In this document: positions 19,012-28,516 of the stretch, piece by piece
Position numbering within the stretch: position 1 is the stretch's first letter
Layout: each line of letters starts with the position of its first letter
From: Croceicoccus sp. YJ47
Lineage (GTDB): Bacteria; Pseudomonadota; Alphaproteobacteria; Sphingomonadales; Sphingomonadaceae
DNA length: 64,000 nucleotides
Direction: 5' to 3'
Assembly (NCBI RefSeq): GCF_016745095.1
Contig: NZ_CP067087.1
Location: forward strand, 810,501 to 874,500
Position numbers and translations under genes: made by a program
Notes under the pieces: generated by a model
What the model was told of the DNA's origin: nothing
The model's database searches: none
What the model saw: only the letters and a program-made list of their open reading frames with translations

Positions 19012-20337
19012 GTGCGCAGCATGCAGTGCGGGCCTCATGGCAGACATTCCCGCTTCGCCGTGCACCACCCGTCCGGGCGCCGTCCCGCCCGAAACGGCCG
19101 CCTCTGCCTCCGGATCGATGCGCTCGATCTTGCGCGCGGGATCGCCGTGCTGGGCATCGTCGTCATCAATATGGAGGGCTTTGCCGGGCCTTTCGCGGCG
19201 GTCGGCAATCCCGACTGGAACGGCGAAGCGCGCGTCGCCGATTTCCTCAGCTTTTCGGTCGCCGCGCTTTTTTTCGAAGGGAAGATGCGCGCCCTCTTTA
19301 CCCTGCTGTTCGGCGCGGGGATCGTTTTTTTCGCGGCGCGTCGTTCGCCCGGCGGCGATGCCGGTGACGGGGCGGCAATGGCCCCGCAACTGCGGCGGCT
19401 GGGCTGGCTCGCGGTGTTCGGCTATCTGCATTACCTGGTGTTGTGGCGGGGGGACATATTGTTCCTCTACGCGGTGGCGGGGACCTGTGCGCTGGCGTTT
19501 CTGCGGCTGTCGGCGTTGCGGCTGATCGTGGCGGGACTGCTCAGCACGCTGATCTTCGGTGCCTATTGCACGTGGGGGGTCGGCCCGATCATGATCGCCA
19601 TCGACGCGGCGGCACACGGCCATGCCAGCGCCGAACAGATCGCCTCGCTCTCCGATTATACCGACGGGCTTTCGATCGAGAGCGCCGCCGATCGCGCGCT
19701 GTTTTCCAGCGGCATGGCGGCGCAGATCGGGCATCGGCTGACAAGCGATCCGTTCTATCCGCTGCTATCGCTGAAAATCTCGGTGTTCGAGACGCTTCCG
19801 CTCATGCTTCTCGGCATGGGGCTGGCCAAGGGCGGGTTTTTTACAGGGGCGGTGTCGCGCTCCGAACTGGCGCGGATCGGGTGGGCCGGGTGCCTGCTCG
19901 GGCTGGTATGGGCGGCATTGTCGCTGGCCTGGCTCTTCCATGTCGGGTTCTCGCGCGCGGCGACCCCGTGGCTGTTCTATTATACCGGTCTGCCCGGACG
20001 CATGGCGATGGCGCTCGGCTATCTCGCCATCGTGGTCCGCTATGCGCCGGCGTGGATGGAAACGGCGCTGGGGCGGCGCTTTGCCGCGGCGGGGCGCATG
20101 GCCTTTACCAACTATATCGCGACCAGCCTTGTCATGACATTCGTCTTCCACGGCTGGGGACTGGGCCTGATCGAGCGCGATTTCGGCCATGGGGGGCTGA
20201 TGGTGTTCGCCGGCGCGATGGGGGTTGCGATGCTGACATGGTCGGCGCCGTGGTTGCGGCGATTCGGGTCTGGCCCGCTCGAACTGCTATGGCGCAGGCT
20301 GGCGCTACTCGGAGCATCGCGGCGTAAACGCGACTGA
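19012..20337 (+). CDS. DUF418-family membrane protein (N-terminus uncertain)
   Basis: A polytopic protein of about 440 residues with the DUF418 layout: an opening IDALDLARGIAVLGIVVINM helix, some ten membrane segments and the C-terminal FTNYIATSLVMTFVFHGWG motif. Family members are acyltransferase-3-like inner-membrane proteins of unknown substrate. The first 35 residues in this frame look non-coding (Arg/His-rich), while another frame opening with ATG at 19037 gives a plausible N-terminus (MADIPASPCTTRPG) that would join near 19112. A single-base indel around 19105-19115 is therefore suspected; otherwise the GTG at 19012 or ATG at 19021 is used. Confidence 0.8.
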   Translation: MRSMQCGPHGRHSRFAVHHPSGRRPARNGRLCLRIDALDLARGIAVLGIVVINMEGFAGPFAAVGNPDWNGEARVADFLSFSVAALFFEGKMRALFTLLFGAGIVFFAARRSPGGDAGDGAAMAPQLRRLGWLAVFGYLHYLVLWRGDILFLYAVAGTCALAFLRLSALRLIVAGLLSTLIFGAYCTWGVGPIMIAIDAAAHGHASAEQIASLSDYTDGLSIESAADRALFSSGMAAQIGHRLTSDPFYPLLSLKISVFETLPLMLLGMGLAKGGFFTGAVSRSELARIGWAGCLLGLVWAALSLAWLFHVGFSRAATPWLFYYTGLPGRMAMALGYLAIVVRYAPAWMETALGRRFAAAGRMAFTNYIATSLVMTFVFHGWGLGLIERDFGHGGLMVFAGAMGVAMLTWSAPWLRRFGSGPLELLWRRLALLGASRRKRD

Positions 20338-20353
20338 TTATCAATAGTGCTTG

Positions 20354-20365
20354 CTCTTGCAAGAG
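20354..20365. promoter_or_regulatory. Perfect 12-bp palindrome upstream of bfd
   Basis: CTCTTGCAAGAG lies 49 bp upstream of the bfd start, in an AT-richer intergenic stretch that also holds GATTCGCATTA. Bacterioferritin genes are usually iron-controlled, so this may be an operator for Fur, Irr or RirA-type control; the sequence does not match a Fur box I can assign. Confidence 0.3.
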
Positions 20366-20413
20366 ATTCGCATTACCATCCTTTTCGAACAGCACGGAAA
20401 GGTCCTCGCTCCG

Positions 20414-20584
20414 ATGATTGTCTGCATCTGTAATGCCATCCGCGAAAGCCAGATTCGCACCGCCGCCCGCCATTGCCCCGGCGATGCGGAGGCGGTTTAC
20501 CGGTCGCTCGGCTGCGCGCCGCAGTGCCGCCAATGCCTCGACGATGCGACCGACATTCTCGATGCGGAGCGTTGCGCCGCCTGA
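20414..20584 (+). CDS. bfd: Bacterioferritin-associated ferredoxin
   Basis: A 56-residue protein with four cysteines in the Bfd arrangement (CIC near residues 4-6, and CAPQCRQC near 34-41) that bind one [2Fe-2S] cluster. Bfd donates electrons to bacterioferritin so that stored iron is released. Located 117 bp upstream of bfr in the same direction, as in many proteobacteria. Confidence 0.9.
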   Translation: MIVCICNAIRESQIRTAARHCPGDAEAVYRSLGCAPQCRQCLDDATDILDAERCAA

Positions 20585-20701
20585 TCGGGATGGATGCGCG
20601 CGGTTTCGGCGCCGCATCCGGAAAAACTGCCCGATACGGCTTGCGCGACGGGGCGGTGGGCGCCATCACCCTGGCCTGCCTGATGCAACAAAGGACGCGC
20701 C

Positions 20702-21220
20702 ATGAAGGGTGACACCAAGGTCATCGAATATCTGAACAAGGCCTTGTTCAACGAATTGACCGCCATCAACCAGTACTGGTTGCATTACCGCATGTTCGAC
20801 CATTGGGGCATGGCGAAACTGGCGGAATATGAACGCCACGAATCCATCGACGAAATGAAGCATGCCGACTGGCTTGCCGACCGCATCTTCATGCTCGACG
20901 GACTGCCCAATTTTCAGAATATCGGCCGGTTGAAGGTCGGCGAAACGGTCGAGGAAATCCTCAAGGCCGACCTCGCCATGGAGGAGGAGGCCATCCCTCT
21001 CCTGCGCGAAGCGATCGAGCATTGCGAGAAGGTCAGCGATTTCGTCAGCCGCGAATTGCTCGTCCGCATCCTCGAGAACGAGGAAGAGCATGTCGACCAC
21101 CTCGAAACGCAGTTCGAGATGATCGCGCGCATGGGCCTGCAAAACTACGTGCAGCTGCAATCCGCGCCGATCGGAAGCGAGAAGGACAGCGGCAATTTCT
21201 CGGGGCGCGACCTCGGCTGA
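20702..21220 (+). CDS. bfr: Bacterioferritin
   Basis: A 172-residue haem-containing ferritin. The family start MKGDTKVIEYLNKAL is followed by ferroxidase residues Glu18, Glu51 and His54, and the haem ligand Met52 is present (IDEMKHADWL). Further ferroxidase residues sit in MEEEAIPLL (near 94) and ENEEEHVDHL (near 127-130). It oxidises and stores iron in the cytosol, partnered by Bfd. The C-terminus carries about 15 extra residues compared with the 158-residue E. coli protein. Confidence 0.96.
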   Translation: MKGDTKVIEYLNKALFNELTAINQYWLHYRMFDHWGMAKLAEYERHESIDEMKHADWLADRIFMLDGLPNFQNIGRLKVGETVEEILKADLAMEEEAIPLLREAIEHCEKVSDFVSRELLVRILENEEEHVDHLETQFEMIARMGLQNYVQLQSAPIGSEKDSGNFSGRDLG

Positions 21221-21282
21221 GACCGCATGTTGCGCTGGCGGGGCCGAACGCGGCGCCCGCCAGCCGCGGCATCACGCCTGCG

Positions 21283-22659
21283 TCATTCCTTGGTGTGATA
21301 GGGATTCTTCGGGCTGCGCAAGGTAAGCCGCACCGGGACCGAGCCAAAGCCCAGCTCCCGCCGCAATCCGTTGACGAGATAGCGCCGGTAACTTTCGGGC
21401 AGCTGATCCAGCCGCGTCCCGAACAGCACGAAGCCCGGCGGGCGCGTGCGAACCTGCGTGATATAGCGCAGCTTGATCCGCTTGCCGCCGGGCGCGGGCG
21501 GCGGATTTTGCGCCAGCGCATCGTCGAACCAGCGGTTGAGCGCCGCGGTCGGCACGCGCCGGTTCCAGATGTCGCGCAATTCATGGGCGGCGGACAGCAT
21601 GGCATCGGTCCCCTTCCCCGTGCGCGCCGACACCGCGATGAGCGGAATGCCGCGCGCCTGCGCCAACCCTTCGTCGAGCGCGGCGCGGATGCCATTGAAC
21701 AGGCCCGACGGATCCTCGGCAATGTCCCATTTGTTGATGGCCACCATCAGGGCGCGGCCTTCCTCGATCACATGGCTCGCGATCTTGAGATCCTGATGCT
21801 CCAGCCCCTGTGTCGCGTCGAGGAGCAGCACGACCACCTCGGCAAAGTCCACCGCGTGTTTCGCATCGGCAACGGCCATCCGCTCCAGCTTTTCCGTCAC
21901 GCGCGCACGCTTGCGCATGCCTGCCGTGTCGATCAGCTTGATCGGCATCGTCTCGCCCGATTTCGGGTCCAGCCATTGCCAGTCGACCGCGATCGAATCG
22001 CGCGTGATCCCCGCCTCCGGTCCGGTGAGCAGGCGATCTTCCTGTAGCAGCCGGTTGATCAGCGTGGATTTGCCCGCATTGGGGCGCCCGACGATGGCGA
22101 GCTGCAACGGGCCGAGCGGCCTGTCCTCCCCCTCGTCCAGCGGCGGCGCCTCTTCGGGTTGCAGCGGGTCGAGATGCGGCAGCAGAACCTCGAACAGATC
22201 GGCGACGCCCTCGCCATGTTCGGCGGACAATGCGACCGGATCGCCAAGGCCCAGCGAATAGGCGTCGAAAATGCCCGAATCGCCGGCCTTGCCCTCGGCC
22301 TTGTTGGCGACGACGACCACCGGCACATCCGCCCCGCGCAGCCAGCGGGCGATTTCCTCGTCCAGCGGGGTCAGCCCCGCGCGCGAATCGAACACGAAGA
22401 GCGCCAGCGTCGCGCCCGCAAGCGCCGCCTCCGTCTGCTTGCGCATGCGGCCGGGAAGCGAATGGGGGTCATCGTCCTCCCACCCGGCGGTGTCGACGAT
22501 GGTGAATTTCAGGCCGAGAAGATCCGCCTCGCCAAATCGCCGGTCGCGGGTCACGCCGGGCTGGTCATCGACCAGCGCGAGTTTCTTGCCCACGAGACGA
22601 TTGAAAAGCGTGGATTTGCCCACGTTGGGGCGGCCGATGATGACGACTTCGGGAAGCAT
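21283..22659 (-). CDS. der: Ribosome-assembly GTPase Der (EngA)
   Basis: A 458-residue tandem GTPase essential for 50S maturation. Two complete G domains are present: GRPNVGKS near residue 8 with DTAGWEDDD, and GRPNAGKS near residue 193 with DTAGMRKRA. The C-terminal KH-like domain includes LRYITQVRTRPPGFVLF. The NKAEG and NKWD guanine-specificity motifs are both visible. Convergent with bfr, 62-bp gap. Confidence 0.97.
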   Translation of the reverse strand: MLPEVVIIGRPNVGKSTLFNRLVGKKLALVDDQPGVTRDRRFGEADLLGLKFTIVDTAGWEDDDPHSLPGRMRKQTEAALAGATLALFVFDSRAGLTPLDEEIARWLRGADVPVVVVANKAEGKAGDSGIFDAYSLGLGDPVALSAEHGEGVADLFEVLLPHLDPLQPEEAPPLDEGEDRPLGPLQLAIVGRPNAGKSTLINRLLQEDRLLTGPEAGITRDSIAVDWQWLDPKSGETMPIKLIDTAGMRKRARVTEKLERMAVADAKHAVDFAEVVVLLLDATQGLEHQDLKIASHVIEEGRALMVAINKWDIAEDPSGLFNGIRAALDEGLAQARGIPLIAVSARTGKGTDAMLSAAHELRDIWNRRVPTAALNRWFDDALAQNPPPAPGGKRIKLRYITQVRTRPPGFVLFGTRLDQLPESYRRYLVNGLRRELGFGSVPVRLTLRSPKNPYHTKE

Positions 22660-22735
22660 GCGCGTCAGTTGGCCCGCCTGCGCCGCGAGCGCAAGCGAAT
22701 TGCGGATTCAAAGGCGATTGCGCAGGCTGCGGCGC

Positions 22736-23059
22736 TCAGCCCTTTTTCGCGACCGGAGCGTCGTCGCCGAGATCCTCGTACCATGCCTCGACCGGGCCGT
22801 TCAGCTTGATGGTCAGCGGGTTACCCTTGCGATCCATCGTCTTGCCGGCCTGCACCCGGACCCAGCCTTCGGAGATGCAATATTCCTCGATATCGCGGCG
22901 CTGCGTGCCCTTGAATCGGATCGCGATCCCGCGACGCAGGCGGTCCGCGTCGAAAAATTCGCTGCGCGGATTGATCGCCACGTGGTCGGGCGGCAGCTTT
23001 TCCGCATTGGCTTCGGTTTCGGGGGCTTCGGTTTCGGGCGTGCTGTTGTCATCGGTCAT
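22736..23059 (-). CDS. DUF3297-family protein
   Basis: A 107-residue acidic protein matching the DUF3297 family: LPPDHVAINPRSEFFDA near residues 22-38, then RGIAIRFKGTQRRDIEEYC and a GNPLTIKLNGPVE C-terminus. Function unknown. The frame is open upstream to 23230, but the ATG at 23059 starts the normal Thr/Glu-rich N-terminus. It lies next to der, its common alphaproteobacterial neighbourhood, and 143 bp from the tRNA on the other strand. Confidence 0.8.
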   Translation of the reverse strand: MTDDNSTPETEAPETEANAEKLPPDHVAINPRSEFFDADRLRRGIAIRFKGTQRRDIEEYCISEGWVRVQAGKTMDRKGNPLTIKLNGPVEAWYEDLGDDAPVAKKG

Positions 23060-23202
23060 GCAGCGCGCATGTAATCGCGCGGCGGTGCATGTCAACGAAA
23101 TGCGCTTTTCACCGACACGGCTTGTCAATCGCGGTTCGGTCTGGCAAAGGCGCGCGACACGTTGACGGCACCGTCGGATGATATCCGGCCCGAAGCCGCG
23201 AC

Positions 23203-23277
23203 GGGCGCGTAGCTCAGTGGTAGAGCACACCCTTCACACGGGTGGGGTCGCAAGTTCAATCCTTGCCGCGCCCACCA
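23203..23277 (+). tRNA. tRNA-Val (CAC anticodon)
   Basis: A 75-nt cloverleaf including encoded CCA. Acceptor strands GGGCGCG (23203-23209) and CGCGCCC (23267-23273) pair fully; the D arm is GCTC-AGTGGTA-GAGC. The anticodon stem CACCC/GGGTG encloses loop TTCACAC, giving anticodon CAC (reads GUG, valine). The T arm is GCAAG-TTCAATC-CTTGC. It marks the right edge of the core-like region; everything beyond is accessory. Confidence 0.96.
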
Positions 23278-23866
23278 TCTTTTCAATGACTTAGAAAAGA
23301 CGGTCCGCGTTTCCATGAAAAAAACATGAAAAACTTGGGTGGACGTCCGCGAACATCGGCGGGGATCTCGGCGCGATGAGTCTTCAAGCAATCGCCAACT
23401 CGATCGACCTGCATAGCCGCAGCGAACCAGAGGGTTACCGCATTTTCACGTTTGGCTGACAAAGATGCCCCGTCAAATTCGAGAGAAAGCATGTCAGCCC
23501 ATCAACCAGTCCTTCCGGCCAAGGCCATTGAGCTCGTTAAGTCCAGAAATCTCGAAAAAGCTGATGATTTGTTAGCCGATTTCGCCGCGGCTGGTCTGAT
23601 CAAAACCTATGCTCTCGTGCGAGAAATAAGACCCGTTGGGGGTCCGACCAAGGTAGTGCGCGATGCTCAGATTCCGACCCAAGATTGGGAAAGGATTGTA
23701 GCAACAGAAAAAATTCATGCCGCCCTAAACGGTGGAACAGTTCGGCTAGAAGGATCGCCTCTACAGGGAGGTTTGCCGTCAGTCCTCATAACCGGAATTA
23801 GCTTTTCCGAAGCTGCGCTCATCAAGGTCCTCGATAGATATTGCGCGGATTCACCTGTTCGCGTCT

Positions 23867-24679
23867 CTAGGCTTCGTGGACAAAGGGTATCCAGAGCTTG
23901 ATTGAAGCGAGAGCGACGAAGCCGAGATAGGATTCCTTGGTTTTGTCGTAGCGGGTGGCGACCCTGCGCCAGTTCTTCAGTTTGTTGAACAGGCGCTCGA
24001 CCAGGTTGCGCCAGCGGTATTTAGTCGGGTCATGCGGGACCGGATTGCGGCGATTGCTCTTGGCCGGGATCACCGCTTCAACGCCAGCGGCCGCGATTTG
24101 CTCGCGGATGGCGTCGGCATCGTAGCCGCGATCGGCCAGGAATGCCTCGACCCGCTCGCCGATCATTCGGAACAGGGGCCCAAAGCCCTGCACATCATGC
24201 GTCTGGCCGGGCGTCAGCACGAAGCCGAGCGGGAGGCCCCTCGCGTCGCATCTGGCGTGCAGCTTGGTGGTGAAGCCTCCGCGCGATCGGTAGAGCCTCG
24301 GTTTGCTGAGTCCCCTTTTTATGCCGACTGCACAATGATGTGCCCGGACCACGGTGCTATCGATCATGTCGGCAGCGATATCGCGCCCTGCCAGTTCGGC
24401 CAGCGTCTCGAGCATGGCATCGAACACGCCGGTCGTGACCCATCGTCGATACCGCCTGAAGACGCTGTTCCACTTGCCATACTCGTCCGGCAAATGCCGC
24501 CATTGCGCACCGGTCCGGGCAATCCACATCATGCCCTCGAAATAGCGGCGATTATCCTGTGCAGGGCGGCAGCCACGGCCGCGCTCAGCAGGCAGCAGCG
24601 GCCCGATCAGCGCCCACTCCTCATCCGCTACACCGATCCGCTCGCCCAACGCTGCCTCCAAAAGGTAGCCTTGAATCAA
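23867..24679 (-). CDS. IS5-family transposase
   Basis: A 270-residue DDE transposase. The N-terminal DUF4096-like domain (EEWALIGPLLP, WIARTGAQWRHLPDEYG) precedes the catalytic part: DSTVVRAHH (first Asp near residue 117), a DRGYDADAIR stretch (second Asp near 193) and the NLVERLFNKLKNWRRVATRYDK Glu region near 236. Many IS427-group elements need a -1 frameshift to fuse two frames; here the A5G4 run lies inside one continuous frame. The start is TTG at 24679. The stop codon TAG is completed by the target TA, so the element has no stop of its own. Confidence 0.93.
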   Translation of the reverse strand: MIQGYLLEAALGERIGVADEEWALIGPLLPAERGRGCRPAQDNRRYFEGMMWIARTGAQWRHLPDEYGKWNSVFRRYRRWVTTGVFDAMLETLAELAGRDIAADMIDSTVVRAHHCAVGIKRGLSKPRLYRSRGGFTTKLHARCDARGLPLGFVLTPGQTHDVQGFGPLFRMIGERVEAFLADRGYDADAIREQIAAAGVEAVIPAKSNRRNPVPHDPTKYRWRNLVERLFNKLKNWRRVATRYDKTKESYLGFVALASIKLWIPFVHEA

Positions 24680-24715
24680 GCGCTCAGTCTCAGGTCAAGC
24701 TTTGTCCACGAAGCC
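23870..24715. mobile_element. IS5-family insertion sequence, copy 1 (intact)
   Basis: An 846-bp element bounded by near-perfect inverted repeats (GGCTTCGTGGACAAAG at the left, CTTTGTCCACGAAGCC at the right) and flanked by TA on both sides (23868-23869 and 24716-24717) inside a CTAG target. TA duplication at CTAG is typical of the IS427 group of IS5. One uninterrupted transposase frame fills the element on the minus strand. It splits the gene at 23491-24806. A second, damaged copy lies at 58098-58941 in opposite orientation. Confidence 0.92.
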
Positions 24716-24800
24716 TAGCGCGGCCGCGTTGCCTTCGAAAAGCGATAAAGGGGATGAGATCTTCGCGTACGGAGAGCGTCATGATTCTAGCCCGGTTTAT

Positions 24801-24958
24801 TCATGAGGCCGCAGCAGCGAAGTGGATGGGCCTTGATCTGACGTTGGCGGCGTAGTCCGGGCGAGCGTCTTCGACGGCATTTTTCACCGCGTCAGGATCA
24901 ATGGGCTTTTCGAGGTTGATGGAATGGAGCTCGGAGTTCGGCGGCACAGCCGCACCGC
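24801..24958 (-). pseudogene. 3' remnant of an unknown gene cut by the IS1380-family element
   Basis: On the minus strand an open frame leaves the end of the IS1380 transposase region and reads YLGGAAVPPNSELHS, a KPIDPDAVKNAVEDARPD segment, then NVRSRPIHF before TGA at 24801-24803. Composition and codon choice look coding. It has no start and is probably the C-terminal end of a gene whose 5' part was removed when the IS arrived. Family not recognised. Its last six bases overlap those of the convergent interrupted gene (TCATGA). Confidence 0.45.
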
Positions 24959-26324
24959 CTAAGTAGGTGCAGGCCTGAGATTGGTGGCGATGGCTTTCAA
25001 AACGGAGGCATCGGGACAGGCTGACGCGAAGGCGACACGGATGCGAGTGGCGCTCTCAATGACGCGGGCAGCGACCTTGAGCAGCCTGAGGCGCAACGTT
25101 GCGAACTCGGCGGTCGCGAGCGAGGCTGCCTTGGGGATTTCCTGCTGAATGCGCCACAGGAGCCAGTATGCGGCGGTGTGCAGGATGAGGCGCATCTGAT
25201 TGGCGTTGGGAGAGCGGCACGAGGTGCGATCGCTGGCCAGCTGGGTCTTGTGCAGCTTGATCAGGTTTTCGGCCTGACCGCGCGCGCAGTAGAGCGTATC
25301 ATAGATGTGCTCGAGCCTTCGGTCAGCGAAGTGACGACATAGCGGATGTCCATGCCCATCGTACTGGCCTCGATCCGGGCGACGACGCGGCGCTGGCACT
25401 TCCAGCTTTTGGCCCCGTAGCGGGTCTCGGCATAGGTGCGCAGGACCGGGTACTGGCGCTGAGCGCGTTTGACCGCACAGGCATCGGCGGCAACGACGAT
25501 TTCGGGATCGGCGCGTAGCACGGCGTTGGTCGGCAGGCCGAACACGTAGTCGACGCCGCAACCCTCGCAGACGGCCATGACCTCGGGCCGCCCATAGTGC
25601 CCGTCGCCGCGGATGGTGATGTGCGTTTCGGGCCATTGCCGCGGATGTGGCGCACGAGGCGCCGGATGTGACCGGCAGCTTCAACACCAGACGGTGTCTT
25701 GCCGGTGCGCAGCAGCATCGCCACCGGCCTACCAGTGGCGGTGTCGTAGACATGGATCGGCAGGAAGCAACGCTCGCCATGATGACCATTCCAGAACGAC
25801 AACTGCTGATAGCCATGGACGACATCGCAGGTATCATCGATATCCAGCGTCACCGCCGCCGGCGGGGCCGGATAGCTGGCGCAGTAGATGTCGATCATCG
25901 CGGCCAGCATCTTCGCCAACTCGCGCGTGATCGGTGCATTCTCCCACCGGCTCATCGTCGGTTGGCTGGCCAGCCCCGCGCCCGATCCCGGCAGCTTGCC
26001 CAGGGCCAGGCGGAAGCCCGGATCGTCGCGCAGGGCATCGAGATCGTCGGCATCCTCATAGCCGCAGGCGATCGCGAACACGCGGGCACGCAGGATGTCG
26101 TCGAGGCGATGGATCACCCGCGCAGGATCGCGCGGATCGGCAATGCAAGTCGCAAGCCGCTGGCAGATACCCATCGCGCGCTCGGCCTGCGACAGCAACA
26201 GAACGCCGCCGTCCGAAGTGAGCCGACCACCGTCGAACGCGGCTGTGACTTTCTTGCGGTCGACCGCTGGGAATCGGAAGGGGCTTGCGATATCGTCGTT
26301 CATGGCGGGTGTGGCCTGTGGCAT
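24959..26324 (-). mobile_element. IS1380-family element with a frameshifted transposase
   Basis: A degraded transposase of about 450 residues spread over three frames. The first part (26324 to about 25640) has the IS1380 start (FDGGRLTSDGGVLLL near residue 30), PTMSRWENAP and TLDIDDTCDVVHGYQQLSFWN with the first catalytic Asp. The second frame (about 25637-25315) carries THITIRGDGHYGRPEVMAVCE with the second Asp. The third (about 25310-24959) has LYCARGQAENLIK with the catalytic Glu and LRLILHTAAYWLLW-like QMRLILHTAAYWLL. Two single-base indels, near 25637 and 25312, separate them. Clear terminal inverted repeats and a target duplication were not found. Confidence 0.85.
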
Positions 26325-26670
26325 TTTCTGCCCTGCAGCAGGGCCGGTGTAGACACCCAGTTCCTAATTCAGATCAGAGGCTTATGCCACTCCCGCCAAC
26401 CCTTCGTAGCCAACCCCGTGAATAAGACGGGCTAGACCTCCGTGCGCAGGTCCGACGCTCCTACTTCTTACCAACAGCGCGATCGTCGATAAGATACTGC
26501 TTGCTGCGCGCGGGCGTTCCGGGCGAAGAAGCTAGCTTCCGAAATCATTAGCAAGGGCTATGTCGGTTAGGGGGCCGCTAGCGGTCGGTCTGCTTTCGGA
26601 TAGAGGTAGCCCTAAGCGGACCTAGAATCGCCCGTAGGCCAATCAGAACTAACCCGGAGTGCGGGTACGA
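26325..26670. other. Intergenic stretch without a recognisable gene
   Basis: About 345 bp between the IS1380 transposase start and the end of arsH. It should contain the right end of the IS element (near the CTGCAG palindrome at about 26334), but I cannot place the boundary. The rest shows no open frame with coding character, no tRNA and no clear hairpin terminator. Confidence 0.5.
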
Positions 26671-27428
26671 TCACTTGCCGACCAATCCGGATTTCTCCGC
26701 GTGAGTATCTACCGGCTGGTCCTTGTCTTTCCGCTCGGAATAGCGATCAACCAGTTGCGCGGCGTGCGGACGCAGCAGCACCGTGAACCGAACCAATTCC
26801 TCCATCACGTCGACAATGCGGTCGTAATAGCTTGAGGGCTTCATCCGCCCTGCTTCGTCGAATTCCTCGTAGGCTTTCGCAACCGACGATTGGTTCGGAA
26901 TGGTGAGCATGCGCATCCAGCGGCCCAGCACTCGCATTGTATTGATCGAGTTGAAGCTCTGCGATCCGGCACTGACCTGCATCACCGCAAGCGTGCGCCC
27001 TGCGTCGGCCGAAGCCCCTTGTAAGCGAGTGGGAGGTGATCGATCTGCGCCTTCATGATCCCGGTCATCTGACCGTGGCGTTCGGGGCTGCACCACACCT
27101 GTCCTTCCGACCATAGGGAGTGCTCGCGCAGTTCATGGACCGCCGGATGATCATCGTCCTTCACCTGATCGGGCAATGGGAGGTCGGACGGGTCGAATAT
27201 GCGCGTCTCGCAGCCGAACAACTGCAGCAGGCGCGCGGCTTCCTCTAATGCCAGTCTCGAATAGGAGCGTTCGCGAAGCGAGCCATATAGCAGGAGGATA
27301 CGCGGCGGGGGATCCATTTCGCCAAGCCCGAGTGCAGGGCTGCGGTGGATATACTCCGGCCGCAGTGCAGGAAGATAGGCGGGATCTGACAGGGTGCGGA
27401 GACGGGTCATAAACTCACTTGATTTCAC
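26671..27428 (-). pseudogene. arsH: Organoarsenical oxidase ArsH, frameshifted
   Basis: ArsH is an NADPH-dependent FMN protein that oxidises trivalent organoarsenicals. The first frame (from 27428, GTG overlapping the acr3 stop; ATG alternative at 27410) has [16 protein letters not shown] (FMN phosphate site) near residue 43 and [23 protein letters not shown]. It goes out of frame at about 26995-27000, directly before [16 protein letters not shown], which resumes in another frame and runs to 26671. The junction reads PTQG in one frame and GRTLAVMQ in the other, so restoring one C in the GGGC run repairs a 250-residue ArsH. Either a recent pseudogene or an assembly error. Confidence 0.88.
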
Positions 27429-28495
27429 GAAGTAGGGAAATGGCCGCGTGTGCGGTTCGCGAAGGCCACCAGCGACAGCATCACTGGCACTTCGACCAAC
27501 ACACCGACAACGGTCGCCAGCGCGGCTCCGCTAGTCAGACCGAACAGGCCGATGGCGACTGCAACTGCAAGTTCGAAGAAATTGGAAGTACCGATCATCG
27601 CGCAGGGGGCGGCGATATCGTGCGGCACCTTCCACGCCTTTGCGGCACCATAGGCGACAGCGAAAATACCATAGGACTGGATGATGATCGGTATGGCGAT
27701 CATTACAATCAGCAGCGGATTGGAAATGATGGTTTCGGCCTGAAACGCAAACAGCAGAACCACGGTGGCGAGTAGGCCAATGATAGACCACGGCTTGAGC
27801 CAAGCCGTAAACGCATCGACCGCGGTTTCATCGCCCTCGTGCGAAGCGATGACCTGGCGCCGGGTCATAGCACCTGCCGCCAGCGGGATGACGACATAGA
27901 GCACGACCGACAGCAGCAACGTCTCCCAAGGCACCACGATATCAGTTACGCCCAGCAGCAGCGCCACGATCTGGGCGAAGGCGACGATCATGATCAGATC
28001 GTTCACTGACACCTGCACCAGCGTGTAGGCCGGATCGCCCTTGGTCAGCTGCGACCATACGAACACCATGGCGGTGCAAGGGGCTGCGCCAAGGATGATT
28101 AGTCCGGCAATATATTGGTCGGCGTCGCCCTCCGACATCAGCCCGGCATAGAGATAGTCAAAGAACAATACTGCCAGCGCAGCCATGGTGAAAGGCTTGA
28201 TCAGCCAGTTGACGACCAGCGTGATGATCAGCCCCTTGGGCTTGCGACCCACGTCCTTGATGCTCGAAAAATCGACGCCGACCATCATGGGAAAGATCAT
28301 CGCCCAGATCAGAACCGCGACCACCAGGTTCACCGAGGCGTACTCGAGATCGGCCATGACGCCGACGGCGCCCGGTGCGACCATGCCGAGTGCCAGACCG
28401 GCGAGGATGGCCCCCAGCACCCATAATGACAGGAAGCGTTCGAAAGTGCCGAGCGGCGAGGCCGCCGGCGCGGGTTGTGCAATGGTCCGGGTCAT
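27425..28495 (-). CDS. acr3: ACR3-family arsenite efflux permease
   Basis: A 356-residue inner-membrane carrier with ten predicted helices that exports arsenite by proton exchange. The conserved Cys in helix 4 is seen in [13 protein letters not shown] near residue 140, and [21 protein letters not shown] near residue 70 is a family signature. Fifth gene of the ars operon, 21 bp after the glutaredoxin-type arsC, with GTGA overlap into arsH. Confidence 0.95.
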   Translation of the reverse strand: MTRTIAQPAPAASPLGTFERFLSLWVLGAILAGLALGMVAPGAVGVMADLEYASVNLVVAVLIWAMIFPMMVGVDFSSIKDVGRKPKGLIITLVVNWLIKPFTMAALAVLFFDYLYAGLMSEGDADQYIAGLIILGAAPCTAMVFVWSQLTKGDPAYTLVQVSVNDLIMIVAFAQIVALLLGVTDIVVPWETLLLSVVLYVVIPLAAGAMTRRQVIASHEGDETAVDAFTAWLKPWSIIGLLATVVLLFAFQAETIISNPLLIVMIAIPIIIQSYGIFAVAYGAAKAWKVPHDIAAPCAMIGTSNFFELAVAVAIGLFGLTSGAALATVVGVLVEVPVMLSLVAFANRTRGHFPTS

Positions 28496-28516
28496 TTTGC
28501 GTGTCCTGTTGTTCGC

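Larger units (their letters stand above)
23491..24806 (+). pseudogene. Unknown-function gene interrupted by an IS5-family insertion
   Basis: From ATG 23491 an open frame runs 125 codons, then enters the IS at 23870. If the IS body and one copy of the duplicated TA are removed, the codon TCT-AGC is formed across the junction and the same frame continues for about 29 more codons to TGA at 24804-24806. The restored protein has about 154 residues, soluble, with VREIRPVGGPTKV near residue 46 and a QIPTQDWERIV segment. I do not recognise the family. A TTG at 23452 is a possible longer start. AT content is higher than in the core genes to the left, in line with acquired DNA. Confidence 0.7.

Noticed and set aside
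23425-23470. GTAACC on the minus strand near 23433 as a seventh SigF site
   Set aside because: No CGAA follows at 16 bases and no gene starts downstream on that strand.
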